From positions 62,001-126,000 of the forward strand of contig NZ_QCYH01000008.1 of the NCBI RefSeq assembly GCF_003072125.1: a DNA stretch of 64,000 bases. The letters run 5' to 3'. A program made the translations under genes and the position numbers. This document shows, piece after piece, positions 44,695-53,005 of the stretch (the stretch's first letter is position 1; each line of letters opens with the position of its first letter). This DNA is from Pelagivirga sediminicola. Lineage in GTDB: Bacteria; Pseudomonadota; Alphaproteobacteria; Rhodobacterales; Rhodobacteraceae. The notes beneath the pieces were generated by a model that saw nothing but the letters and a program-made list of their open reading frames with translations, did not search any database and was not told where the DNA came from.

Positions 44695-46050
44695 TCAGAT
44701 GTCCAGCGTGTGGTCACGCTCCCACTGGGTGAAGTGCATGGCGTAGTCGTTCCACTCCTTCTGCTTCAGCTTGACGAAGCCCTTGGCAAACTCATCGCCC
44801 ATGGATTTGGTCAGCTCGGTGTCAGACTCGAAGGTGCGCAGACCTTCCCACATGTTCTGCGGCAACTGCGCGGCATCCTTGACCTTGGATTCGTCGATCA
44901 CCTGATCCATGTCGTGCGATTCTCCCGGATCCACCTTGTTGCGGACACCCGACAGACCCGCAGCCATGATCACGGCCGGCATCAGGTAGGGGTTGGTTGC
45001 GCCATCAGGCAGGCGCAGCTCCATCCGGCCGCCGCCCGGCACGCGGACCAGATGCGTGCGGTTGTCACCGGCCCAGGTGATGCTGTTGGGCGCCCAGGTG
45101 GCCCCCGATGCGGTGCTGGCCGCGCCGATGCGCTTGTAGCTGTTGACCGTCGGGCAGCAGATGACGGTCATGCCGCTGCCATGCTTGAGGATACCGCCCA
45201 GGAAATGCCCGCCAAGCTCGGACAGGCCATGACGGCCCGCCGGCGTGTCGCCCTCGCCGGCAAAGAGGTTGGTCTTGGCATCCTCGCCCATGCCATCCCA
45301 GGCCGAGATATGCGCGTGCAGGCCGTTGCCCGTCAGCCCCGGAAGCGGCTTGGGCATGAAGCTGGCGCGCATGCCGTGCTTTTCGGCGACGTATTTGATC
45401 ATGAATTTGAAGAAACTCAGCTGATCGGCCATCGTCAGGACATCGTCGAAGTCCCAGTTCATCTCCCACTGGCCGTTGGCGTCCTCGTGATCGCTCTGAT
45501 AGCAGCCCCAGCCCAGCTCGTGCATGTAATCGCTGGTCTCGCGGATGATGTGATAGTTGCGCATCATCGCCTGCTGGTCATAGCAAGGCTTCCGGCGGGT
45601 ATCGAGCGTGTCGCCGACGGCGGTTCCGTCGCAGTTCAGCAAGGAGAATTCTGGCTCCACCCCGATCTTGAAATGCAGGCCCATCTCGGCCGCATCGGCG
45701 ATCTGCTTGCGCAGCACGTTGCGCGGCGCCTGGGCGGAATATTCGTTCTTCATCACGGGGTTGCCCGGAACCCAGGCCATGTCGGGCTGCCACGGCAACT
45801 GGACCACGGCGTCGGCATCGGGCATCACCAGCATATCTGGATGCGAGGGCGTGTAATCCATGCCGCCGGCAAACCCGGCAAAGCCTGCGCCGTTTTCCTG
45901 CATGCGGCCAATGGCGCGGATCGGGACCAGCTTGGTGCGCTGCGTGCCCAGAATATCCGTGAAGTTGACCATGAAATACTTGATGCCGCGTTCCTGGCCC
46001 CAATCGTGCAGATTGATTTGAGAGTCTTGAACGAGTTGATCTGTTGTCAT
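44695..46050 (-). CDS. gmaS: Gamma-glutamylmethylamide synthetase
   Basis: 451 residues of the glutamine synthetase superfamily (type III-like), with the GS catalytic blocks KIGVEPEFSLL, NGLHAHISAW and GGRMELRLPDG. It ligates methylamine to glutamate with ATP. The context beside mgsABC and the absence of other glnA features distinguish GMAS from glutamine synthetase. It is preceded by a terminator overlapping a promoter, so it can be transcribed apart from mgsABC. Confidence 0.93.
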   Translation of the reverse strand: MTTDQLVQDSQINLHDWGQERGIKYFMVNFTDILGTQRTKLVPIRAIGRMQENGAGFAGFAGGMDYTPSHPDMLVMPDADAVVQLPWQPDMAWVPGNPVMKNEYSAQAPRNVLRKQIADAAEMGLHFKIGVEPEFSLLNCDGTAVGDTLDTRRKPCYDQQAMMRNYHIIRETSDYMHELGWGCYQSDHEDANGQWEMNWDFDDVLTMADQLSFFKFMIKYVAEKHGMRASFMPKPLPGLTGNGLHAHISAWDGMGEDAKTNLFAGEGDTPAGRHGLSELGGHFLGGILKHGSGMTVICCPTVNSYKRIGAASTASGATWAPNSITWAGDNRTHLVRVPGGGRMELRLPDGATNPYLMPAVIMAAGLSGVRNKVDPGESHDMDQVIDESKVKDAAQLPQNMWEGLRTFESDTELTKSMGDEFAKGFVKLKQKEWNDYAMHFTQWERDHTLDI

Positions 46051-46082
46051 GTTTGGGGGTCCCTGTTGAAACGTTTCTGGGC

Positions 46083-46111
46083 TTTATAGGCAAAAAAGGG
46101 CGCAGCACCAA
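46083..46111 (-). promoter_or_regulatory. Candidate gmaS promoter inside the mgs terminator
   Basis: On the minus strand TATAAA (46088 to 46083) is separated by exactly 17 bp from TTGGTG (46111 to 46106), 33 bp before the gmaS ATG. The -35 half matches only the leading TTG. The -35 and spacer lie within the terminator hairpin. Confidence 0.5.
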
Positions 46112-46127
46112 AGTGCTGCGCCCTTTT
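46094..46127 (-). terminator. Strong terminator between mgsC and gmaS
   Basis: 15-bp perfect stem AAAAGGGCGCAGCAC / GTGCTGCGCCCTTTT with a four-base loop, 12 bp after the mgsC stop and followed by a T-run on the minus strand. Confidence 0.9.
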
Positions 46128-46139
46128 AACCGAAGGTCG

Positions 46140-47483
46140 TCAGTAGCTGGTGCCGGGCTTGCCGGGATACCACTGGGTGCCGGCAAGGGGGATCTTGGCC
46201 ATCGCCGCGGCCTCCATTGTCAGCGAGACCAGATCCTCCGGCTCGAGGTTGTGCAGGTGGTTGTGCCCGCAGGCGCGCGCGATCGTCTGCGCCTCCAGCG
46301 TCATCACCTTGAGGTAGTTGTTCAGGTGTCGGCCCCCCGCGATGGGGTCGAACCGCTTGGACAGTTCCGGATCCTGCGTGGTGATGCCGGCGGGATCCTT
46401 GCCCTCGTGCCAGTCGTCATAGGCGCCCGCGGTGGTGCCCAGCGCGTTATACTCGGCCTCCCACTTGGGATCGTTATCGCCCAGCGCGATCATCGCCGCG
46501 GTGCCGATGGCGACCGCGTCGGCGCCCAGCGCCAGCGCCTTGGCCACGTCCGCACCATTGCGGATGCCGCCCGAGACGACCAGTTGCACCTCGCGGTGCA
46601 GCTCCATGTCCTGCAGCGCGCGCACCGCTTCGGGAATGCAGGCGATGATGGGCAGGCCGACATGCTCGATAAAGACGTCCTGCGTGGCAGCCGTGCCGCC
46701 CTGCATGCCGTCCAGCACGACCACGTCCGCACCGGCCTTGATCGCCAGCATGGTGTCGAAATAGGGGCGCGTGCCGCCGATCTTGACATAGATCGGCTTT
46801 TCCCACCCGGTAATCTCGCGCAGCTCGAGGATCTTGATCTCCAGATCGTCGGGGCCGGTCCAGTCGGGGTGACGGCAGGCGCTGCGCTGGTCGATGCCCT
46901 TGGGCAGGTTGCGCATCTCGGCCACGCGGTCACTGATCTTCTGGCCCAGCAGCATACCGCCGCCGCCCGGCTTGGCGCCCTGGCCGACCACGACCTCGAT
47001 CGCGTCGCAGCGGCGCAGGTCATCGGGGTTCATGCCATAGCGCGACGGCAGCACCTGATAGACCAGCTGCTTGGAATGGCCGCGCTCTTCCTCGGTCATG
47101 CCGCCGTCGCCGGTGGTGGTCGAGGTGCCGGCCATGGATGCGCCGCGGCCCAAGGCCTCCTTGGCGGGGCCCGAAAGCGCGCCAAAGGACATGCCCGCGA
47201 TTGTGATCGGGATATCCAGCTGGATCGGCTTCTTGGCGAAACGCGTGCCCAGCGTCACCGAGGTGTCGCATTTCTCGCGGTAGCCTTCGAGCGCGTAGCG
47301 CGAGATCGAGGCGCCCAGAAACAGCAGGTCGTCGAAATGCGGCAGCTTGCGCTTGGAGCCGCCACCGCGAATGTCATAGATCCCGGTGGCCGCGGCGCGG
47401 CGGATCTCGGCATTCGCGGAGTTGGAGAAGGTGGCCGACTGGATCGGCACTGTGCGCGGTGCGCCCTTTGCGTCGTCTTTCAT
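46140..47483 (-). CDS. mgsC: N-methylglutamate synthase subunit C (glutamate-synthase-like FMN domain)
   Basis: 447 residues resembling the FMN/Fe-S central domain of glutamate synthase: the barrel segments ITIAGMSFGALSGPAKEALG, KPGGGGMLLGQKIS, KIGGTRPYFDTMLAIKAGADVVVLDGMQGGTAAT and VSGGIRNGADVAKALALGADAVAIG. With MgsA and MgsB it transfers methylamine from gamma-glutamylmethylamide to a glutamate-derived acceptor, giving N-methylglutamate. Start ATG 47483 lies 11 bp after mgsB. Confidence 0.92.
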   Translation of the reverse strand: MKDDAKGAPRTVPIQSATFSNSANAEIRRAAATGIYDIRGGGSKRKLPHFDDLLFLGASISRYALEGYREKCDTSVTLGTRFAKKPIQLDIPITIAGMSFGALSGPAKEALGRGASMAGTSTTTGDGGMTEEERGHSKQLVYQVLPSRYGMNPDDLRRCDAIEVVVGQGAKPGGGGMLLGQKISDRVAEMRNLPKGIDQRSACRHPDWTGPDDLEIKILELREITGWEKPIYVKIGGTRPYFDTMLAIKAGADVVVLDGMQGGTAATQDVFIEHVGLPIIACIPEAVRALQDMELHREVQLVVSGGIRNGADVAKALALGADAVAIGTAAMIALGDNDPKWEAEYNALGTTAGAYDDWHEGKDPAGITTQDPELSKRFDPIAGGRHLNNYLKVMTLEAQTIARACGHNHLHNLEPEDLVSLTMEAAAMAKIPLAGTQWYPGKPGTSY

Positions 47484-47494
47484 GGTCGGTCCCC

Positions 47495-48172
47495 TCAATA
47501 TGCGTTGTCGATGTCGAAGTTGTAGAGCTTGCGCGCCGAGCCGTAGCGCTTGAACTCTTCGGGCTTGGCATCGCATTCGCCGCGCTCCAGCAGATCTTTG
47601 AGTATCTCGATATGCTCGGGGCGCATTTCCTTTTCGATGCAGTCCGCGCCCAGCGACTTGACCGAGCCGCGCACGAAGAGCCGCGCCTCGTAGATGCTGT
47701 CGCCCAGCGCATCGCCCGCGTCGCCGCAAACCACGAGGTTGCCCGACTGCGCCATGAAGGCGCTCATGTGGCCGATATTGCCGTGCACGATGATGTCGAT
47801 ACCCTTCATCGATATACCGCAGCGCGAGCTGGCATTGCCCTTGATGACCAGGGTGCCGCCGCGGCCGGTGGCGCCGGCATACTGGCTGGCGTCGCCTTCG
47901 ACGATGACCGTGCCGCTCATCATGTTCTCGGCCACGCCGGGCCCGGCGGAGCCGTGGATATGCACCGTCGCCTGCTTGTTCATGCCGGCGCAGTAATACC
48001 CGGTGGAGCCCTTGACGTTCACCTCGATGGGCGCGTCCAGACCGACGGCGATGGCGTGGCTGCCCTTGGCATTCACGACTTCCCATGCGGTCTGGTTGGT
48101 TTCCTTGGACTGCGCCTGAAGGGCGGCGTTGAGGTTGCGCAAACCCTGCGCTTCAAGATCGAAAGTTTGCAT
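47495..48172 (-). CDS. mgsB: N-methylglutamate synthase subunit B (GXGXG domain)
   Basis: 225 residues forming the right-handed beta-helix of the glutamate synthase GXGXG domain; repeated glycine strands such as GSTGYYCAGMN, GSAGPGVAENMMSG, GRGGTLVIKGNASSRCGISMKG and GNLVVCGDAGDALGD are visible. Structural subunit of N-methylglutamate synthase. It directly abuts mgsA. Confidence 0.92.
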   Translation of the reverse strand: MQTFDLEAQGLRNLNAALQAQSKETNQTAWEVVNAKGSHAIAVGLDAPIEVNVKGSTGYYCAGMNKQATVHIHGSAGPGVAENMMSGTVIVEGDASQYAGATGRGGTLVIKGNASSRCGISMKGIDIIVHGNIGHMSAFMAQSGNLVVCGDAGDALGDSIYEARLFVRGSVKSLGADCIEKEMRPEHIEILKDLLERGECDAKPEEFKRYGSARKLYNFDIDNAY

Positions 48173-49102
48173 TTACGCGGCCTTCTCGGTAGCGGTCGGA
48201 GCGTGATCGTGGCTCCAGAAATAGACGGTTGCGGGCTCGGGCTCCCACACGCGGGCATGATCGATGCCGGGCAGGTTCACGAAGGCGCGGTATTCGCTGG
48301 CAAACGCGACATACTGATCGGTTTCCGCCATGACCGCGGGCTTGCACGCGATCGGATCGCGCACGACGCCGAAGCCGTCCTTGGTGCCGACGACGAAATT
48401 GAAGAACCCGTCCAGATCGTCGATGGTCGAAGCCAGCGCCTCGCCCAGGGATGCACCGTTCTGCATCTTCCACGTGACGTAGGCGGCGCCCACTTCGGTG
48501 TCGTTCTCGGTCTCGATGTGCATGCCGGCCTTGCGCAGCTTGCGGCGCAGGCTGGCGTGGTTCGACAGCGAGCCGTTGTGCACAAGGCACTGGTCGCGGC
48601 CGGTGTTGAACGGGTGCGCGCCCATCGTGGTGACGGCCGATTCGGTCGCCATGCGCGTGTGGCCGATGCCGTGGCTGCCGGACATCGACGAGATGTCAAA
48701 GCGCGCCGCGACGTTCTTGGGCAGGCCGACTTCCTTGTAGATCTCCAGCGTCTCGCCGGTGCTCATGATGCGCACGTCGGGGCGGATTTCGGCCAGAACG
48801 GTGCGGCCTGCCGCAGCCCAGGCCACGTCGATCTCGATCACGGCGTGGGTGTCGTTGACGCGAACGGTCACTTCGCCGCCCAGCGCCTGTTGCATGTCCT
48901 TGGCCAGGTCCGCAAAATCGCGGTCGGGGTGATCGGACTGAACCGTCACCTTCACCTTGCCCTTGTGTTCGGTGCCATAGATGGCGATGCCCGCGCTGTC
49001 GGGGCCACGATCCGTCATCGTGATCAGCATTTCCGTCAGCATACGGCCCAAATTGGGCTCAAGCGACGTGTCCTTCAGAAAAAGTCCTACGATCCCGCAC
49101 AT
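48173..49102 (-). CDS. mgsA: N-methylglutamate synthase subunit A (class II glutaminase domain)
   Basis: 309 residues. Met is followed directly by the catalytic Cys2 (MCGIVGLF), with DRGPDSAGI, the GHTRMATES oxyanion region and LVHNGSLSNH, as in Ntn amidotransferases. It would split methylamine from gamma-glutamylmethylamide and channel it to MgsC. First gene of mgsABC; a 49143-49188 inverted repeat lies upstream. Confidence 0.93.
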   Translation of the reverse strand: MCGIVGLFLKDTSLEPNLGRMLTEMLITMTDRGPDSAGIAIYGTEHKGKVKVTVQSDHPDRDFADLAKDMQQALGGEVTVRVNDTHAVIEIDVAWAAAGRTVLAEIRPDVRIMSTGETLEIYKEVGLPKNVAARFDISSMSGSHGIGHTRMATESAVTTMGAHPFNTGRDQCLVHNGSLSNHASLRRKLRKAGMHIETENDTEVGAAYVTWKMQNGASLGEALASTIDDLDGFFNFVVGTKDGFGVVRDPIACKPAVMAETDQYVAFASEYRAFVNLPGIDHARVWEPEPATVYFWSHDHAPTATEKAA

Positions 49103-49142
49103 CTGTTGTGATCCTTCTGTGATATCGATTCGAGGCTAGCAG

Positions 49143-49188
49143 CTAAGATGCGTCCACTCAACTATCAAGAAACAAATTTTCATCTTAG
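49143..49188. promoter_or_regulatory. Inverted repeat upstream of mgsA
   Basis: CTAAGATG at 49143-49150 and its exact reverse complement CATCTTAG at 49181-49188, separated by 30 bp of AT-rich DNA, 40-86 bp before the mgsA start. It may be an operator pair or, less likely, a hairpin. Confidence 0.5.
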
Positions 49189-49221
49189 GCAAGACCCGTC
49201 TCATCGGTCTTGGCTGGAAAA

Positions 49222-49243
49222 GGCCGCCCGCAACCGGGCGGCC
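49222..49243 (-). terminator. Terminator of the APC permease gene
   Basis: 9-bp perfect stem GGCCGCCCG / CGGGCGGCC with a four-base loop, followed by TTTT on the minus strand, just past the permease stop. Confidence 0.8.
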
Positions 49244-49251
49244 CGGCGTTT

Positions 49252-50856
49252 TCAAAGGTGGAACACCTGGTTGGCGATGATCACCACCACCACCCCCGCG
49301 GCCAATGTGATATAAGGTAGCATCCCGGCCTTGCGCTGGCTCAGGTCGGTATTGCCGCCCACCGACAGGTCATCCAGCATCTTGGCGGGAAACTTGCCCT
49401 TGTCGGTGATGTAGTGGCGATACCAGAACACCGGCAGGATCAGCGCGATGGCGATCATCGCCGAGCGCAGCGTGCCCTCGCCCCAGACATTCGCGCCCGC
49501 GCCCAGCAAGGTCGCGTTCACGAAGGCCAGCGTGCCGCCGATCCACAGCATGATGGTGGGGGCCTTCCACGGACGGTTGGCATGGGCGTTGTCGATCCGG
49601 TGGATCCAGCCCGAATGCAGGTTCAGGAAGTTGAACACCAGATAGCAGCAGTTCGAGACCGCCAGAACGAACAGGTAGTCCGACATCAGCAGCAGGATCA
49701 GGTTGAACCCCAGATCCGACCACATGCCCGCCACCGGCGCGCCGTGATCGTTGGTGCGCGACAGGAACTTCGGCAGCCACCCGTCGACCGAGCCCTGATA
49801 AAGCGTCCGCGAGGAGCCGGCCATCGACGTCATGATCGCCAGCACCAGCGCCAGGAACAGCATCACAACCATGATCTTGGCGATGATGCTGCCGCCGCCG
49901 ACCATGCCGGCCATGGCGCCCGCCACGGCAGAGCCGTCGACGATACCGGGCTGAAGCATGCCCTCGACGCCCAGTACCCCCTGAAAGCTGAGCGGAACCA
50001 GCGTATAGACCACGACGCAGATTACGCCGGCGGCGATGATCGCGCGCACCGTGTCGCGCTGCGGATCCCTGAATTCGCTGGTATAGCAGATCGCCGTCTC
50101 GAACGCGTAGGCAGACCATGCCGCGATGAAGAGCCCGCCGAGGAACAGCGTCGTGCCCTCGATGTTCCACGTCCCGTCAACCACGTTGCCCGCATCATCA
50201 TAGGCGAGCGGCACCAGCGGCAGCAGGTTTTCCGACAGAACGTCCCCCGTCAGCAGCGGCACGATCCCGACGATCAGCAGCGGGATCAGAACGGCGAGGC
50301 CAATGATCGTCTGCAGCTTCGCCGCGGCGGAAATGCCCTTGTGCTGCGCGATGAAGACGCACAGCAGGATGGCCGAGCCGACGATGGAGACCGCATTGAT
50401 GCGCAGTGTCAGTCCCTCGTTCAGGAAATCCAGTCCGACAAGCGTGATCTCCCACGAGTTGATGGCCGATTCGGCGCCGAAGAACGACGTGAGCACGTAT
50501 CCCGCGGCCAATCCGCCGCCAATCGCCAGAACCGGCGTCCAGGCCAGCCAGTTGCACCAGACCGACAGGGGCGCGATGATCTTGGAATAGCGCACCCAGG
50601 CAGCGGCGCCATAGATCGACGCGCCGCCCGATTTGTTCGGGAAAAGCCCGGCGATCTCGGCATAGACGAACGCCTGCAGGAAGCCGAACGTGACCGACAG
50701 CATCCAGATCACCCATGACGGGTTGCCGATGGTCGCCGCGATTCCCCCGATCGAGAACAGCACCAGCGCCGGCACGCCCGACGCCATCCAGAAGGCATCT
50801 TTCCATCCGATCGCCCTTTGCAGGCTGCCGGATCCCGACTCGTTCGTTGCGCTCAT
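49252..50856 (-). CDS. APC superfamily amino acid/amine permease
   Basis: 534 residues from MSATNESG, about 12-14 membrane helices. The N-terminal GWKDAFWMASGVPALVLFSIGGIAATIGNPSW and the IYGAAAWVRYSKIIAPLSVWCNW regions follow the APC layout. Placed between mgsA and dmmD inside the methylamine island and terminated by its own hairpin, it may import a methylated amine or related amino acid. The substrate is inferred from context only. Confidence 0.88.
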   Translation of the reverse strand: MSATNESGSGSLQRAIGWKDAFWMASGVPALVLFSIGGIAATIGNPSWVIWMLSVTFGFLQAFVYAEIAGLFPNKSGGASIYGAAAWVRYSKIIAPLSVWCNWLAWTPVLAIGGGLAAGYVLTSFFGAESAINSWEITLVGLDFLNEGLTLRINAVSIVGSAILLCVFIAQHKGISAAAKLQTIIGLAVLIPLLIVGIVPLLTGDVLSENLLPLVPLAYDDAGNVVDGTWNIEGTTLFLGGLFIAAWSAYAFETAICYTSEFRDPQRDTVRAIIAAGVICVVVYTLVPLSFQGVLGVEGMLQPGIVDGSAVAGAMAGMVGGGSIIAKIMVVMLFLALVLAIMTSMAGSSRTLYQGSVDGWLPKFLSRTNDHGAPVAGMWSDLGFNLILLLMSDYLFVLAVSNCCYLVFNFLNLHSGWIHRIDNAHANRPWKAPTIMLWIGGTLAFVNATLLGAGANVWGEGTLRSAMIAIALILPVFWYRHYITDKGKFPAKMLDDLSVGGNTDLSQRKAGMLPYITLAAGVVVVIIANQVFHL

Positions 50857-51171
50857 CCACTTGTCTCCCTTGTTGGCTTTCCTGTGCATCGGCAAGGCTG
50901 CGATGTGGGTCGTTTGCCCATCAGGAATATTTTATTACCGTGCATTGACCGTGTTTTTTTGCGTCCTGTCAATTATTGATCGCCCGCTCGGCCGGCCAAG
51001 TTTCGCCAAACCGGGCGACCGAACCTGTAAAACCTGGCGTCTCCGGCAGGCTGAAAATTTCCGGCAACTCTCCTGTCAGGAAATTTTATTGCATGTCATT
51101 CTTGCTTTTCAAACGCGACTGTTGCTCAATGCCCTGATGAATTCTTATTGAACGAACAAGGGGGGCCAACA
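50857..51171. promoter_or_regulatory. Divergent intergenic region permease/dmmD with repeats
   Basis: 315 bp, AT-rich. TCAGGAATATTTTATT (50921-50936) and TCAGGAAATTTTATT (51076-51090) are near-identical direct repeats, one nearer each gene. AAAATTTCC (51054-51062) and GGAAATTTT (51079-51087) form a perfect 9-bp inverted repeat with a 16-bp spacer, 85-118 bp before the dmmD ATG. These are candidate operators for shared control of permease and dmm genes. Confidence 0.55.
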
Positions 51172-52320
51172 ATGGCGATCATCTGGAGACATTCCGCGCT
51201 GGCACACCGCCACGCCGAAATCGGCGGCGAGCTGGAGGACTGGAACGGCATGGGAACCGCATGGTTCTATGACGACAGCGAAGAGCGCGCGCAGGCCGAT
51301 TACGAGGCCGTGCGCACCAAGGCCGGCCTGATGGACGTGTCGGGCCTGAAGAAGGTGCACCTGACCGGCCCGGATGCGGCGCATGTCATCGACCGCACCA
51401 CCACCCGCAACGTCGAAAAGCTGATGCCGGGGCGCGCCGTCTATGCCGCGATGCTGGACCAGCGCGGCATGTTCATCGACGATTGCGTGATCTACCGTCT
51501 GTCGGTCAACACCTGGATGGTGGTGCATGGCACCGGCACCGGGATGGAGATGATGACGCAGGTCGCGGCGGGCAAGAACGTGTCGATCATCTTTGACGAC
51601 GATCTGCACGACATCTCGCTGCAGGGCCCCGTGGCGGTGGATTTCCTCGACAAGCATGTGCCGGGCATCCGCGATCTGGCCTATTTCGGCATCCTGCAAA
51701 CCAAGCTCTTCGGCTGCCCCGTGATGATCTCGCGCACCGGCTATACCGGCGAGCGCGGCTATGAGATCTTCTGCCAGAAAAAGCACGTGGTCGAGCTGTG
51801 GGATCAGATCCTGGAGGGCGGCAAGGACATGGGCATCCGCCCGGTGCAGTTCAGCACGCTGGACCGTCTGCGCACCGAATCCTACCTGCTGTTCTTCCCC
51901 GGCGACAACTCGGAAACCTATCCGCATGAAAACGGCGATCCGGCGGGCGATTCGCTGTGGGAGCTGGGCCTTGAATTCGTTGTCTCGCCCGGCAAGACAG
52001 GCTTCATCGGCGCGGAAAACCACTATGCGCTGGAAGGCCGCGAGCGATTCAAGATCTACGGCGTCAAGCTGGAGGGGGACACCCCCGCCGACGAGGGCGC
52101 GGACCTGCTGCAGGACGGCAAGAAGGTTGGCACCGTCACCTATGGCATGGTCTCGAAGGTCAACAACCACAATGTCGGCATCGCCCGCATGCCCGTGGAC
52201 GCGGCCAAGCCCGGCACGAAGCTGACCGTGCGGAATGCCGACGGCACCGAGATCGCGGCGACCGCCGAAGAGATGCCGTTCTACGACAAGGACAAGAAAA
52301 TCCGCACCGCCAAGGGCTGA
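51172..52320 (+). CDS. dmmD: Dimethylamine monooxygenase-associated GcvT-like protein DmmD
   Basis: 382 residues of the aminomethyltransferase (GcvT) family: GLMDVSGLKKVHLTGPDA, ISRTGYTGERGYEIFC and the C-terminal GKKVGTVTYGMVS barrel. It likely binds tetrahydrofolate and captures the formaldehyde released by dimethylamine oxidation. Gene order D-A-B-C matches the dmmDABC cluster known in marine bacteria. Start ATG 51172 follows AAGGGGGG. Confidence 0.85.
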   Translation: MAIIWRHSALAHRHAEIGGELEDWNGMGTAWFYDDSEERAQADYEAVRTKAGLMDVSGLKKVHLTGPDAAHVIDRTTTRNVEKLMPGRAVYAAMLDQRGMFIDDCVIYRLSVNTWMVVHGTGTGMEMMTQVAAGKNVSIIFDDDLHDISLQGPVAVDFLDKHVPGIRDLAYFGILQTKLFGCPVMISRTGYTGERGYEIFCQKKHVVELWDQILEGGKDMGIRPVQFSTLDRLRTESYLLFFPGDNSETYPHENGDPAGDSLWELGLEFVVSPGKTGFIGAENHYALEGRERFKIYGVKLEGDTPADEGADLLQDGKKVGTVTYGMVSKVNNHNVGIARMPVDAAKPGTKLTVRNADGTEIAATAEEMPFYDKDKKIRTAKG

Positions 52321-52408
52321 TGCGTTATAAACGTCTGCGGCGGGCGCGCCCCGCCGCAGACCAACCAACGAGACGACCCACGACATCCAACAGGAGACGA
52401 AGGCGCAC

Positions 52409-53005
52409 ATGTCGAAGTTTGAATTCCCCCCCTCAATCAGCAGCCGCCCCGTCTGGGGCCGGCTTGAGGCGCGCGCGGGCAAGCATCACCTGATGATCGC
52501 CGAAGCGGAGGGCGCCGAGGCGATCATGGACATCGCCACGCCCGATCTGATGGCCAAAAGCCACATCATCTATATCCCCAAGGGCACCGATTACGAGGAA
52601 AAGCTGAAGGCGCTGAAGCCCGGCATCCTGCATGTCGGACCCAGCTATGCTGCCTCGCTCCCGCGTATCCGCCGCGTGCTGATGGACGCGCATATGGGCC
52701 TGCAGGTCTATCTGACCGGAACCGAAGGCATGATGGGCCAGGCCATGAACGAGGCGGTGAATGCCGGCATCCCGCACACCGGCATCCAGACCGAACATCG
52801 CGGATCGGTCGCGCGGCGCATGCAATGCGTGCACTGCAAGGGCATCACCGAGGATGTCGAGCTGGATCCCTTCGTGTGCAGCCATTGCGGCCTGAACCTG
52901 TTCGTGCGCGATCACTATTCGCGCCGCCATGCCGCCTATCAGGGCGTGTGCGTCGATGCCGAGGATCCGGGCAACGTGCCCGAGCAAAAGAGGATTTACG
53001 AATGA
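52409..53005 (+). CDS. dmmA: Dimethylamine monooxygenase subunit DmmA-like
   Basis: 198 residues. An N-terminal region with no classical motif is followed by a zinc-ribbon-like pair of CxxC motifs (CVHCKG and CSHCGL) at about residues 140-162. Its position between the GcvT-like gene and the reductase identifies it as DmmA by synteny; function in electron transfer or assembly is inferred. Its stop overlaps the dmmB start by 3 bases. It lies 88 bp after dmmD, with a good AGGAG site. Confidence 0.8.
   Translation: MSKFEFPPSISSRPVWGRLEARAGKHHLMIAEAEGAEAIMDIATPDLMAKSHIIYIPKGTDYEEKLKALKPGILHVGPSYAASLPRIRRVLMDAHMGLQVYLTGTEGMMGQAMNEAVNAGIPHTGIQTEHRGSVARRMQCVHCKGITEDVELDPFVCSHCGLNLFVRDHYSRRHAAYQGVCVDAEDPGNVPEQKRIYE

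Noticed and set aside
44695-46050. Reading gmaS as an ordinary glutamine synthetase
   Set aside because: Placement beside mgsABC and the island as a whole fit gamma-glutamylmethylamide synthetase; the catalytic blocks are common to both families.
50857-51171. Riboswitch upstream of dmmD
   Set aside because: The AT-rich repeats do not form a recognisable glycine or other riboswitch architecture; DNA-binding sites explain them better.
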